A DNA stretch of 64,000 nucleotides from the NCBI RefSeq assembly GCF_023227765.1, contig NZ_JALKBZ010000008.1, forward strand, positions 1 through 64,000, read 5' to 3'. This document shows, piece after piece, positions 42,417 through 50,204 of the stretch (its first letter is position 1; every line of letters starts with the position of its first letter). Source of the DNA: Fuchsiella alkaliacetigena. GTDB taxonomy: Bacteria > Bacillota > Halanaerobiia > Halobacteroidales > Acetohalobiaceae. A model generated the notes under the pieces. It made no database searches and was not told the origin of the DNA. It worked only from the letters and a program-made list of their open reading frames with translations. Position numbers and translations under genes: made by a program.

Positions 42417-44249
42417 ATGTGTGGAATTGTAGGTTATATAGGTGACTCAACGGCTAGGTCTATTTTGATGGACGGTTTAAATAAATTGGAGTATCGCGGT
42501 TATGATTCGGCAGGAATAGCTCTTTATAATCAGGGGCAGGTAGAGGTCTATAAACAGGTAGGTAAACTGGAAAACTTAGAGCAGGTGATTACTGATGAAA
42601 AACCTCAAGGAACGGTAGGGGTTGGTCATACTCGCTGGGCAACTCACGGTCGACCTTCAGTACCTAACTCTCATCCTCATACCGGTTGTGATGATGACTT
42701 TGTAGTAGTTCATAATGGAATTATCGAGAACTATCTACAGCTTAAAGAAGAGTTACAGGAAGGGGAGCATCTGTTTACTTCCGAGACCGATACGGAAGTA
42801 ATTGTGCACTTAATTGAAGAAGAGTATAGGGGTAATTTAGAGTCAGCAGTGCGGCGAGTAGTGGCTAAGCTAGAAGGCTCCTATGCCTTTGTAGCTATGG
42901 CGGTGCAAGAACCTCAAAAATTAGTAGCGGTTAGGCAGGATAGTCCTTTGATTATCGGGCTTAAGGATCAGGAGTACTTTGTAGCTTCGGATATTCCAGC
43001 AGTGCTGAAGCACACTAAAGACGTTTATATCCTTGATGATGAAGAGATGGCAGTAGTGACCCAAAATGGAGTAGAACTATCCACTGTAGAAGGTGAAACT
43101 GTAGATAAAGAAGTTTTTACTGTAGACTGGGATCCGGGAATGGCTGAAAAAAGCGGCTATGAACACTTTATGTTAAAAGAGATTCATGAACAGCCTGAAG
43201 CTTTGCGCAGAGCTATTAGCGGCAGGCTAAGTAATGATAATAGTCAGGTTATCTTTGATGAGTTGAATCTATCTCCAGCCGAGATTGAAAAGTATGAAAA
43301 GATCTATATTGTAGCTTGTGGAACTGCTTATCATTCAGGGATAGTAGCTAAATATCTACTGGAGGACTTAGTAGAAATTCCAGTAGAGGTCGATATTGCC
43401 TCGGAGTTTAGATATCGAGATCCTTTGCTTGATGAAAATACTTTAGCTATTGTAGTTAGTCAGTCCGGAGAGACGGCCGATACCTTGGCTGCTTTACGAG
43501 AAGCTAAAAGTAAGGGAGCTCAAGTTTTGGCTATTGGTAATGTAGTAGGTAGTACTATTCCTCGGGAGGCTGATCAGGTGGTGTATATTCACGCCGGGCC
43601 CGAAATTGCCGTAGCTTCCACTAAAGCCTATATTAATATGTTAATGGTCTTTTATCTACTCTCTATCTACTTTGCTCAACTGAAGGGGACTATTTCTGCT
43701 ACTAGAACTGAAGAGTTAATTCAGGCTTTAAAAAATCTACCTAATCAGGTAGCCCAACTTATTAAAGATAGCGAAGATACTATAGCTAAGTTAGCAGATA
43801 GCTATGTTGATCAGAATAGTGCTTTCTTTATTGGCCGGGGAGTGGACTATGCTATAGCCTTAGAAGGAGCTCTTAAGTTAAAGGAGATCTCTTATATCTA
43901 TGCAGAAGCTTATGCTGCTGGTGAGTTAAAGCACGGCACTCTAGCCTTAATCGAAGAAGATGTGCCGGTGATAGCTATTGCTACTCAAGAATCAATTATG
44001 GATAAGATGTTCAGCAATATTCAAGAGGTGCAAGCTAGAGAAGCCCACGTTACTGGAGTAGTTTTAGCCGGAAATGAAGAGGTAACTAGGTCTTTAGATA
44101 GGGTGATTGAGATTCCAAGTACTGAAGAAATCTTAACTTCAATTTTAACAGTAGTTCCTTTACAACTCTTAGCTTATTACGTAGCCTTAAAAAGAGGCTG
44201 TGATATAGATCAGCCTAGGAATTTGGCTAAAAGTGTAACTGTAGAGTAG
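42417..44249 (+). CDS. glmS: Glutamine-fructose-6-phosphate aminotransferase (isomerizing)
   Basis: A 610-residue enzyme that makes glucosamine-6-phosphate, the first step of amino-sugar synthesis. The N-terminal glutaminase starts at the nucleophile Cys2 (MCGIVGYIGD) with EYRGYDSAGIAL, HTRWATHGRPS and NGIIENY. Two SIS domains follow (ACGTAYHSG, VSQSGETADTLAAL). The C-terminal catalytic tail is DQPRNLAKSVTVE. It is controlled by the upstream ribozyme. TATGGAGG precedes the start; a terminator follows. Confidence 0.97.
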   Translation: MCGIVGYIGDSTARSILMDGLNKLEYRGYDSAGIALYNQGQVEVYKQVGKLENLEQVITDEKPQGTVGVGHTRWATHGRPSVPNSHPHTGCDDDFVVVHNGIIENYLQLKEELQEGEHLFTSETDTEVIVHLIEEEYRGNLESAVRRVVAKLEGSYAFVAMAVQEPQKLVAVRQDSPLIIGLKDQEYFVASDIPAVLKHTKDVYILDDEEMAVVTQNGVELSTVEGETVDKEVFTVDWDPGMAEKSGYEHFMLKEIHEQPEALRRAISGRLSNDNSQVIFDELNLSPAEIEKYEKIYIVACGTAYHSGIVAKYLLEDLVEIPVEVDIASEFRYRDPLLDENTLAIVVSQSGETADTLAALREAKSKGAQVLAIGNVVGSTIPREADQVVYIHAGPEIAVASTKAYINMLMVFYLLSIYFAQLKGTISATRTEELIQALKNLPNQVAQLIKDSEDTIAKLADSYVDQNSAFFIGRGVDYAIALEGALKLKEISYIYAEAYAAGELKHGTLALIEEDVPVIAIATQESIMDKMFSNIQEVQAREAHVTGVVLAGNEEVTRSLDRVIEIPSTEEILTSILTVVPLQLLAYYVALKRGCDIDQPRNLAKSVTVE

Positions 44250-44264
44250 CATTATTTGCTTTTT

Positions 44265-44297
44265 AGCTCCTTGTTTAAACAAGGAGCTTTATTTTTT
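44265..44297 (+). terminator. Rho-independent terminator after glmS
   Basis: AGCTCCTTGTTT and AAACAAGGAGCT form a perfect 12-bp palindrome followed by TTATTTTTT. Confidence 0.9.
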
Positions 44298-44406
44298 GCT
44301 ATCTATGCAGGAAAAATGAGATTTATTTTGAAGTAAAATAAGTGGTAGGTATTAATTAGTAGGATAGAATTTACAAAAAGATAAGGAAAAAGGAGTGTTG
44401 TTGACA

Positions 44407-44571
44407 ATGTTAATGGTAGGTATGGAGGACGGTTGGATTGCTTTGGTTTGGTGGTTATCTATTATCACCCCTCTAGCAGGAGTTATTTATGGATTGCTGA
44501 ACTGGAATAGTGAGGGCCGGATTGCTAAAAAAGAGTCGGAAGAATCACAGGGAGTGAGTCATAATGATTAA
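44407..44571 (+). CDS. Symporter small accessory membrane protein
   Basis: A 54-residue protein. One hydrophobic segment (WIALVWWLSIITPLAGVIYG) is followed by a charged tail (RIAKKESEESQG). AAAGGAGTG lies 9 bases before the ATG. Its last codons overlap the first codons of the sodium:solute symporter by 8 bases, so translation is coupled. Small single- or double-span proteins encoded directly ahead of SSS-family carriers are a recognised group of symporter accessory proteins. The function is probably to stabilise or modulate the carrier, inferred from position and size. Confidence 0.75.
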   Translation: MLMVGMEDGWIALVWWLSIITPLAGVIYGLLNWNSEGRIAKKESEESQGVSHND

Positions 44572-46195
44572 TGAAGCAGCAATGGGAGTAAATATTCAGA
44601 TATTAACTATAATTATTATCTTATATGTGGCTGTGCTTTCCTATTTAGCTTACTTAGGTCATAAGGCTACTAAATCTTCGGAAGATTACTTAGTAGCGGG
44701 TAGAGATATCAATGGAGGGATTATGGCTCTTTCCTATGGAGTTACCTTTATTAGTACTTCAGCGATTGTTGGCTTTGGAGGAGCGGCCGCCTTTTTTGGC
44801 TTTAGTCTGTTATGGTTAACTTTATTAACTATAGTAGTAGGAGTGATTATTGCTTTTGTATTATTTGGAGTACCTATTCGTAAGCTAGCAGTAAACTTAG
44901 GCTCTACTACCTTTGGTGAACTAATCGGACAGCGTTATAAGTCGCGTTTTATAACTTTCTTTTCGGGAATAATGATCTTTATTTTTATGCCGGCTTATAC
45001 TAGTATTATTTTAGTTGGTAGTGCTCGCTTTTTGGAAAGTGCGCTGTTGATTAATTATGATATAGCTCTATTCTTGTTAGCCATAGTAGTAGGGATTTAC
45101 GTAATTACTGGTGGTTTAAAAACGGTAATGTATACCGATGCTTTTTGTGCTTTGATTATGTTAGCGGGAATGGGCTATTTATTATTTAGTACCTATAGTA
45201 ATTTGGGGGGAGTAGTAGCAGCTCACGAAGGCTTAGCTGCTTTGAAGGATATGGTTCCAGAAGGCTTAGCAGCAGCTGGACATCAAGGCTGGACTTCTAT
45301 GCCCGCTTTAGGCAGTGAAATCTGGTGGACAGTAATTAGTACTATTGTAATGGGAGTGGGAATTGGCGTTTTAGCTCAACCGCAGTTGGTAATGCGTTTT
45401 ATGACCGTTAAAAAGACTAGTTCTTTATATAGAGCTATGGTAGCTGGGAGTATCTTTGTTTTCTTTATGACAGGAACGGCCTTTATAGTCGGGCCCTTGA
45501 GTAATCTATACTTTGTGCAGGAGTTAGGAGAGATTGCAGCTACAGTGGCTGAGGGAAATATAGACTTAATTATTCCGCTGTTTATTAATAATATGATGCC
45601 GGGCTGGTTTGTTTACTTAATTATGCTTTCCCTGCTTTCAGCAGCTATATCCACTATTAGCTCTTTGATTCATGTGCAAGCTACTGCTTGGGGGAGAGAT
45701 ATTATTCGCAACTTTAGACTGTGGAAGGCGCCTGATTCAGTTAACGATGAAGACTTAGATACTATTCCTTGGATTACTCGGATTGGTGTTTTAATAGGTT
45801 TAATTGTTTCAATTATTTTAGCTTACCGTTTACCTGGTAGTATTATTGCTAGAGCTACTGCTTTCTGGTTTGGAATCTGTGCAGCTAGCTTTTTACCAAC
45901 TATTATCGGTACTATTTACTGGCGAGGTTCTACTAAGGCAGGAGCTATTGCGAGTATTATTAGCGGTTATACTGTAGCGCTGTTTGGATTTGTATTTATG
46001 CATATTGACGAGTCTAAACCATTAGGGATTAGTCGGCTTATCTTTGGCCGGGATGCTTTATTTGAGTTTCCGTGGACTCATATAGATCCTCTTTTTTATG
46101 CTTTGCCTGTTTCGGCACTGGTGTTTATTATAGTTTCTTGGTTTACTTCAGCGCCTGCTAAAGAACATCTCGATAGATGTTTTGATAATTTTTAA
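44564..46195 (+). CDS. Sodium:solute symporter (SSS family)
   Basis: A 543-residue carrier with about 13 membrane segments. SSS-type landmarks are SSEDYLVAGRDINGGIMALS near residue 37, FISTSAIVGFGGAAAFFG, FGELIGQRYKSRF, ITGGLKTVMYTDAF and LLSAAISTISSLIHVQATAWGRDI in the sodium-binding segment 8 region. Close relatives are annotated for monocarboxylates, pantothenate or acetate, but the substrate cannot be decided. It is coupled to the small accessory gene just upstream. It resembles the symporter at 56431-57954 in overall layout. Confidence 0.92.
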   Translation: MINEAAMGVNIQILTIIIILYVAVLSYLAYLGHKATKSSEDYLVAGRDINGGIMALSYGVTFISTSAIVGFGGAAAFFGFSLLWLTLLTIVVGVIIAFVLFGVPIRKLAVNLGSTTFGELIGQRYKSRFITFFSGIMIFIFMPAYTSIILVGSARFLESALLINYDIALFLLAIVVGIYVITGGLKTVMYTDAFCALIMLAGMGYLLFSTYSNLGGVVAAHEGLAALKDMVPEGLAAAGHQGWTSMPALGSEIWWTVISTIVMGVGIGVLAQPQLVMRFMTVKKTSSLYRAMVAGSIFVFFMTGTAFIVGPLSNLYFVQELGEIAATVAEGNIDLIIPLFINNMMPGWFVYLIMLSLLSAAISTISSLIHVQATAWGRDIIRNFRLWKAPDSVNDEDLDTIPWITRIGVLIGLIVSIILAYRLPGSIIARATAFWFGICAASFLPTIIGTIYWRGSTKAGAIASIISGYTVALFGFVFMHIDESKPLGISRLIFGRDALFEFPWTHIDPLFYALPVSALVFIIVSWFTSAPAKEHLDRCFDNF

Positions 46196-46204
46196 ATTTA
46201 ATTT

Positions 46205-46236
46205 ATAAGAGAACTGCTAATTAGCAGTTCTCTTAT
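46205..46236. terminator. Palindromic bidirectional terminator
   Basis: A perfect 32-bp palindrome (half site TAAGAGAACTGCTAA) lies between the convergent symporter and XRE genes. It has only weak T runs, so termination is likely but not certain. Confidence 0.6.
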
Positions 46237-46238
46237 AC

Positions 46239-46592
46239 TTAGCTATTCTTTTTTTGTAACTTAAGAGCAACCTTAACTAACTCAATTATGTTTTCTTTTT
46301 CTTGTTCATTAAGCTCTTGACCATAGAATTGAACCTTATGTTCTCTTATAAAGTCTTCAAATTCTATTTTATCATTATTTTGATTATACTTATATTCATC
46401 TGCTTTAAAAAAATAGGATCTAGGTACTCCAAAAGCTTTACTAATAGCATCTAAAAATCCTTTAGAGATATCTCTTCTGCCGGTTTCTACTTTATAAATA
46501 TAATCTTCGGAGTAATTTATAATTTTAGCTAGTTCTTTTCTAGTTAAATTATTACTTTTTCTTAAGTATTTTACTCTATTTTTTGGGTCCAT
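46239..46592 (-). CDS. XRE-family helix-turn-helix regulator
   Basis: A 117-residue protein. Residues 5-60 are an XRE/Cro-type helix-turn-helix (RVKYLRKSNNLTRKELAKII, EDYIYKVETGRRDISKGFLD). A C-terminal acidic, helical part of about 55 residues follows, probably for dimerisation or sensing. The ATG at 46592 has GGAGGG 7 bases upstream; the GTG two codons earlier is too close to that site. Two direct TGAGATC repeats upstream may be its operator. It is single-gene and divergent from the Spo0E-like gene, 350 bases away. Confidence 0.88.
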   Translation of the reverse strand: MDPKNRVKYLRKSNNLTRKELAKIINYSEDYIYKVETGRRDISKGFLDAISKAFGVPRSYFFKADEYKYNQNNDKIEFEDFIREHKVQFYGQELNEQEKENIIELVKVALKLQKKNS

Positions 46593-46942
46593 TTGCACTC
46601 CCTCCTCTTAAATTTCTATTTCCATTTTAAATGAGATCTTACTTTGAGATCAAACTATGATATAGCTTAATTATAGTATACCCTCTTAGCACCTTCAATC
46701 TGACAACTGGGAACATGTTTGGTGATAAATGGTACAATATGTATGTTTTGCGAAGTATGAGCAAGCTAATTTTTGGTAAAAGCCTTTAATACTTAATGGC
46801 AACTATTATCTAAACTTGATATTTTATGGAATTTATATTATTATTTAATTACTTAAGTTGCTAATTAATAACAAATATCGGTTTTTTATAAAATGATTAT
46901 CTTAATTTCAATTTAAAATAAAAAAACGAGAGGGTGAACTTA
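46593..46942. promoter_or_regulatory. Divergent intergenic region with TGAGATC direct repeats
   Basis: A 350-base AT-rich gap. TGAGATC occurs at 46632-46638 and again at 46645-46651 (13-base period) about 40 bases upstream of the XRE start, a plausible autoregulatory operator. No open frame is seen in the rest; promoters for both sides must lie here. Confidence 0.4.
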
Positions 46943-47116
46943 ATGGGTGATAATCAGCAAGAATTAGCAGAATTAAAAAAGAAAATTGAAGAAACTAGGG
47001 CTCAGTTGAACCAGAAGTTAGATGATAACTATAGTAGTGGCGAATTAAATAAAGAAGTAATAGAATTAAGCCAACTGTTGGACGAGCTATTAAATGAATA
47101 TCTAAAACACAGTTGA
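46943..47116 (+). CDS. Spo0E-like sporulation phosphatase
   Basis: A 57-residue protein with the Spo0E-family signature: an N-terminal helix (LAELKKKIEETRAQLNQKL) and the second helix containing ELSQLLDELLNEYLK, the SQxLD motif that removes phosphate from the master regulator Spo0A~P. Such proteins delay sporulation. The ATG at 46943 has GAGAGGGTG upstream; a GTG three codons earlier overlaps it. It is a single-gene unit closed by a terminator. The motif is clear though the protein is short. Confidence 0.85.
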   Translation: MGDNQQELAELKKKIEETRAQLNQKLDDNYSSGELNKEVIELSQLLDELLNEYLKHS

Positions 47117-47135
47117 ATAACAGTCTATTTAAATT

Positions 47136-47165
47136 GTTCTTGTAGAGATACAAGAACTTTTTATT
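47136..47165 (+). terminator. Rho-independent terminator
   Basis: GTTCTTGTA and TACAAGAAC with a GAGA tetraloop, followed by TTTTTATTTT. Confidence 0.9.
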
Positions 47166-47228
47166 TTCAAGCAAGATTTCGATTTAGTAAGAATATAACG
47201 AAGTTATGTTGGAGACCCCCCATAGTGT

Positions 47229-47257
47229 TTGACAAATAATAAAGGCAGCTATATAAT
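47229..47257 (+). promoter_or_regulatory. Sigma-A promoter for the cysteine desulfurase operon
   Basis: TTGACA (47229-47234), a 17-base spacer and TATAAT (47252-47257): full consensus. Confidence 0.85.
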
Positions 47258-47351
47258 TGTAGATAAGAATATCTTATTTTTAAACTACATATTAAAAGAT
47301 TTTAATATATTAATAGCTTAATAAATCTATCCTAGAAGGAGGTTGAGCAAA

Positions 47352-48506
47352 ATGGAAGTCTACTTTGATAATGCAGCTACTTCTTATCCAAAGCCCGAAA
47401 TAGTACATAGAAAAATCTTTGATTTTATGAAAAATTTAGGGGTTAGTGCTGGTCGGGGAGCTTATAAAAAGGCTTTTGAAGCGGATAGGTTAGTCTTTGA
47501 AACTCGTAAAAGTTTAGCTGAACTCTTTAATATCGATGATTTAACGCGAATTGTCTTTACTCATAATGTAACTGAAGCTATAAACTTAGCTTTGAAAGGT
47601 CTATTGGAGAGTGGGGACCACGTGATTACTAGTAGCTTAGAGCATAATGCTATTCGCCGTCCTTTAAAAGAGTTGGAGAGAGAACGAGGGATAGAGACTA
47701 CTTTTATAGAATGTGATCAACAGGGAAATTTACCTTTGGCTAAAGTGGAGGCGGCAATTAAGGAAAATACTAAACTAATTGCTTGTTTACATGCTTCCAA
47801 TGTAATTGGTAAGCTGTTACCAATTAGGGAATTAGGCCAACTAGCAAATGAGTTTAATTTACATTTTTTAGTGGATACGGCTCAAACAGCTGGGGTCTAT
47901 CCAATAGATGTTAAGGAGATGAATATTGATTTATTAGCCTTTACGGGCCATAAAGGACTTTTGGGCCCTACTGGGACTGGTGGTTTGTATATAGAAGAAG
48001 GGATTGACTTAGCTCCTTTAAGGACTGGAGGAACAGGTAATAATGCAGTTTCTGAGTATCCACCGGCCGATCTACCCAATCGTTATGAAGCGGGAACTAT
48101 CAATGTAGCTGGGATTGTAGGTTTAGGAGCCGGAGTGGACTATATTTTGGAAAAAGGGGTAGCAGAGATCAGGGAGTATGAGTTGGAATTGATCGACTAT
48201 GCCTTAACAGAATTAGCCAAGATAGAAGATTTAACTATTTATGGCAGCCTAAATCCAGAGCAAAGAGTAGGGGTTATTTCTTTTAACTTTGAGGAATTAA
48301 TTAATCATCATGATTTAGCGCATCAGTTGGATAGTGAGTATCAGCTTATGGTTAGAGCCGGGCTTCACTGTTCTCCTTTAGCTCATCGGACAGTAGGAAG
48401 CTTTGAGTTTGAAGGGAGTGTTAGAGTAGGCTTAAGCTACTTTAATACTAAAGAAGAGATAGATTACTTAATTAAGGCCTTAAAGGAAATTAAGCAAGCA
48501 TTATAG
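47352..48506 (+). CDS. Cysteine desulfurase family protein (class V aminotransferase)
   Basis: A 384-residue PLP enzyme. It starts VYFDNAATSYPKPEIV, has the PLP lysine in AFTGHKGLLGPTGTGGLY and the active-site cysteine loop RAGLHCSPLAHRTVGS. It belongs to the family of NifS-like proteins without a housekeeping IscU partner, often found in anaerobes with Fe-S or selenium genes. It takes sulfur or selenium from cysteine or selenocysteine. AGGAGG lies 10 bases before the ATG at 47352 (a TTG at 47343 is too close). The Fe-S protein gene follows by 20 bases. Confidence 0.9.
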   Translation: MEVYFDNAATSYPKPEIVHRKIFDFMKNLGVSAGRGAYKKAFEADRLVFETRKSLAELFNIDDLTRIVFTHNVTEAINLALKGLLESGDHVITSSLEHNAIRRPLKELERERGIETTFIECDQQGNLPLAKVEAAIKENTKLIACLHASNVIGKLLPIRELGQLANEFNLHFLVDTAQTAGVYPIDVKEMNIDLLAFTGHKGLLGPTGTGGLYIEEGIDLAPLRTGGTGNNAVSEYPPADLPNRYEAGTINVAGIVGLGAGVDYILEKGVAEIREYELELIDYALTELAKIEDLTIYGSLNPEQRVGVISFNFEELINHHDLAHQLDSEYQLMVRAGLHCSPLAHRTVGSFEFEGSVRVGLSYFNTKEEIDYLIKALKEIKQAL

Positions 48507-48526
48507 ACGTTTAGGGAGTGGGGAAA

Positions 48527-49069
48527 ATGTATTTACAAAAGATAAGTATCGATACTATGCAGAGATGTATGGCTGACAAGTCAAAAGTGCGAGTAAAGGG
48601 AACCCTTTCCGATGATGTAGGGGAGCTGTTACCTTATTTGAATGGAGTTTTTGATAAAACTATATATAATCATAAGATGCCTAAACTGGAAATTGAATTT
48701 GAAGATAAGAGCCATAAGATTATTTTAACTTCTAAAGAGGTAAGAGTAGATCGTTTGAGCAATTCTTCTCAGGGACGGCAGGTTTTGGATTGGTTAAAAG
48801 AAAAGATAAATGAAATTTATGCTCAACAGGATCAGTTAGAACCCGACTATAAGTCGCTTTCCAACCTCAAAGTACCTGAAGTTTATAAGCATTTACCTCA
48901 ACTAAACTGTGCAGAATGTGGAGAGCAGACCTGTTTTGCTTTTGCTACTATGTATGTTAAGGGTGACTATGATTTACAGGACTGTCCTCCTTTATTTACA
49001 GCTGAGTTTGCAGAGGCTAAGGAGGAGTTGGAAGCTTATTTACAAGAAGCTATGTATAAGCAAAGTTGA
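48527..49069 (+). CDS. Fe-S cluster domain protein of unknown function
   Basis: A 180-residue soluble protein. The N-terminal 120 residues are of unknown fold (LQKISIDTMQRCMADKSKVR). The C-terminal part carries an Fe-S motif of the kind found in RnfB and in acetyl-CoA pathway proteins: NCAECGEQTCFAFA, then DCPPL about 20 residues on, four cysteines in all. The ATG at 48527 has AGGGAGTGGGG upstream. Located 20 bases after the desulfurase gene, it may receive sulfur for its cluster (inference). A terminator follows. Confidence 0.75.
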   Translation: MYLQKISIDTMQRCMADKSKVRVKGTLSDDVGELLPYLNGVFDKTIYNHKMPKLEIEFEDKSHKIILTSKEVRVDRLSNSSQGRQVLDWLKEKINEIYAQQDQLEPDYKSLSNLKVPEVYKHLPQLNCAECGEQTCFAFATMYVKGDYDLQDCPPLFTAEFAEAKEELEAYLQEAMYKQS

Positions 49070-49102
49070 ATCAATAGTTTACCTTTATAAAAATAAAGTG
49101 CT

Positions 49103-49133
49103 AAAAGGGTTGTGCAGCTGCACAGCCTTTTTT
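49103..49133 (+). terminator. Rho-independent terminator
   Basis: AAAAGGGTTGTGCAG pairs with CTGCACAGCCTTTT (one bulge), followed by a T run. Confidence 0.8.
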
Positions 49134-49246
49134 AAATGACAAAAATTTGGTTTATCAAAGGAATTTAGAGAAAGTTTAAAGAATAAATAATATGAGAACA
49201 AAGTTTAGAATACTTAAAAATTAGAGTTAAGCAAGGAGGAAGTAGA

Positions 49247-50164
49247 ATGGAAGTTAAAAAAGCAGTTATTCCAGCAGCTGGTTTGGGAACTAGATTTTTA
49301 CCAGCAACTAAAGCGCAGCCTAAAGAGATGCTGCCGGTAGTTGATAAGCCGACAATTCAATATATTGTGGAAGAAGCAGTGGAATCCGGGATAGAAGATG
49401 TAATAATTATTACTGGGCGTCATAAGCGAGCTATTGAAGATCACTTTGATAAGTCTTTTGAGTTAGAAGTAAGTTTAAAGGAACAGGGAAAAGTAGATAG
49501 ATTGAGGATGGTCAGGGAGATTTCTGACTTAGTAGATGTCCATTATGTACGTCAGAAAGAGCCTTTAGGCTTAGGACATGCTATTCTCTGTGCTAAGACC
49601 TTTGTAGGTGATGAGCCTTTTGCGATTCTATTAGGTGACGATATAGTTAAGGCCGAAGAGCCGGTAACTAAGCAGTTAATTGAGAGCTTTAATCAGAAAC
49701 AGTCTTCGGTAATCGGAGTGCAAAAGGTAGCTGATGAGCTTGTTTCTAAATATGGAATTGTTGACTACTCCAATGGTAATAACGGTACTTATCAGGTTCG
49801 GGACTTGGTTGAAAAACCGGCCTTGGAGGAAGCACCTTCCAATATAGCTATTTTAGGGCGTTATATTATTACTCCGGCTATCTTTGATATTTTAGAAAAT
49901 ACAGAGCCAGGTAAGGGGGGAGAAATTCAGTTAACCGATGCTTTAAGAACTTTACTTAAGCAAGAAGAGGTATATGCTCATGTCTTTAATGGACGTCGTT
50001 ATGATATTGGAGATAAGCAGGGTTTTTTGGAAGCGGTAGTGGAGTTTGCACTAGCCAGAGATGATATTCGCGATGACTTTAAGGAGTATCTATTTAATTA
50101 TTTACAGGAGGAGCTAAAGGAAGAGTTTTACTCAGAAATAGCTGCTTTGGAGAAAGCTAAGTAG
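49247..50164 (+). CDS. galU: UTP-glucose-1-phosphate uridylyltransferase
   Basis: A 305-residue nucleotidyltransferase. The N-terminal signature is KAVIPAAGLGTRFLPATKAQ followed by PKEMLPVVDKPTIQYIVEEA; further blocks are REPLGLGHAI-like KEPLGLGHAILCA, FAILLGDDI and VEKPALEEAPSNIAILGRYI. It makes UDP-glucose for envelope glycans. AAGGAGG precedes the ATG. The SpoIID-domain gene follows by 40 bases. Confidence 0.96.
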   Translation: MEVKKAVIPAAGLGTRFLPATKAQPKEMLPVVDKPTIQYIVEEAVESGIEDVIIITGRHKRAIEDHFDKSFELEVSLKEQGKVDRLRMVREISDLVDVHYVRQKEPLGLGHAILCAKTFVGDEPFAILLGDDIVKAEEPVTKQLIESFNQKQSSVIGVQKVADELVSKYGIVDYSNGNNGTYQVRDLVEKPALEEAPSNIAILGRYIITPAIFDILENTEPGKGGEIQLTDALRTLLKQEEVYAHVFNGRRYDIGDKQGFLEAVVEFALARDDIRDDFKEYLFNYLQEELKEEFYSEIAALEKAK

Positions 50165-50204
50165 CTTAAACTATTATAAGCAATTTTGCTTGGAGGGGAT
50201 CATT

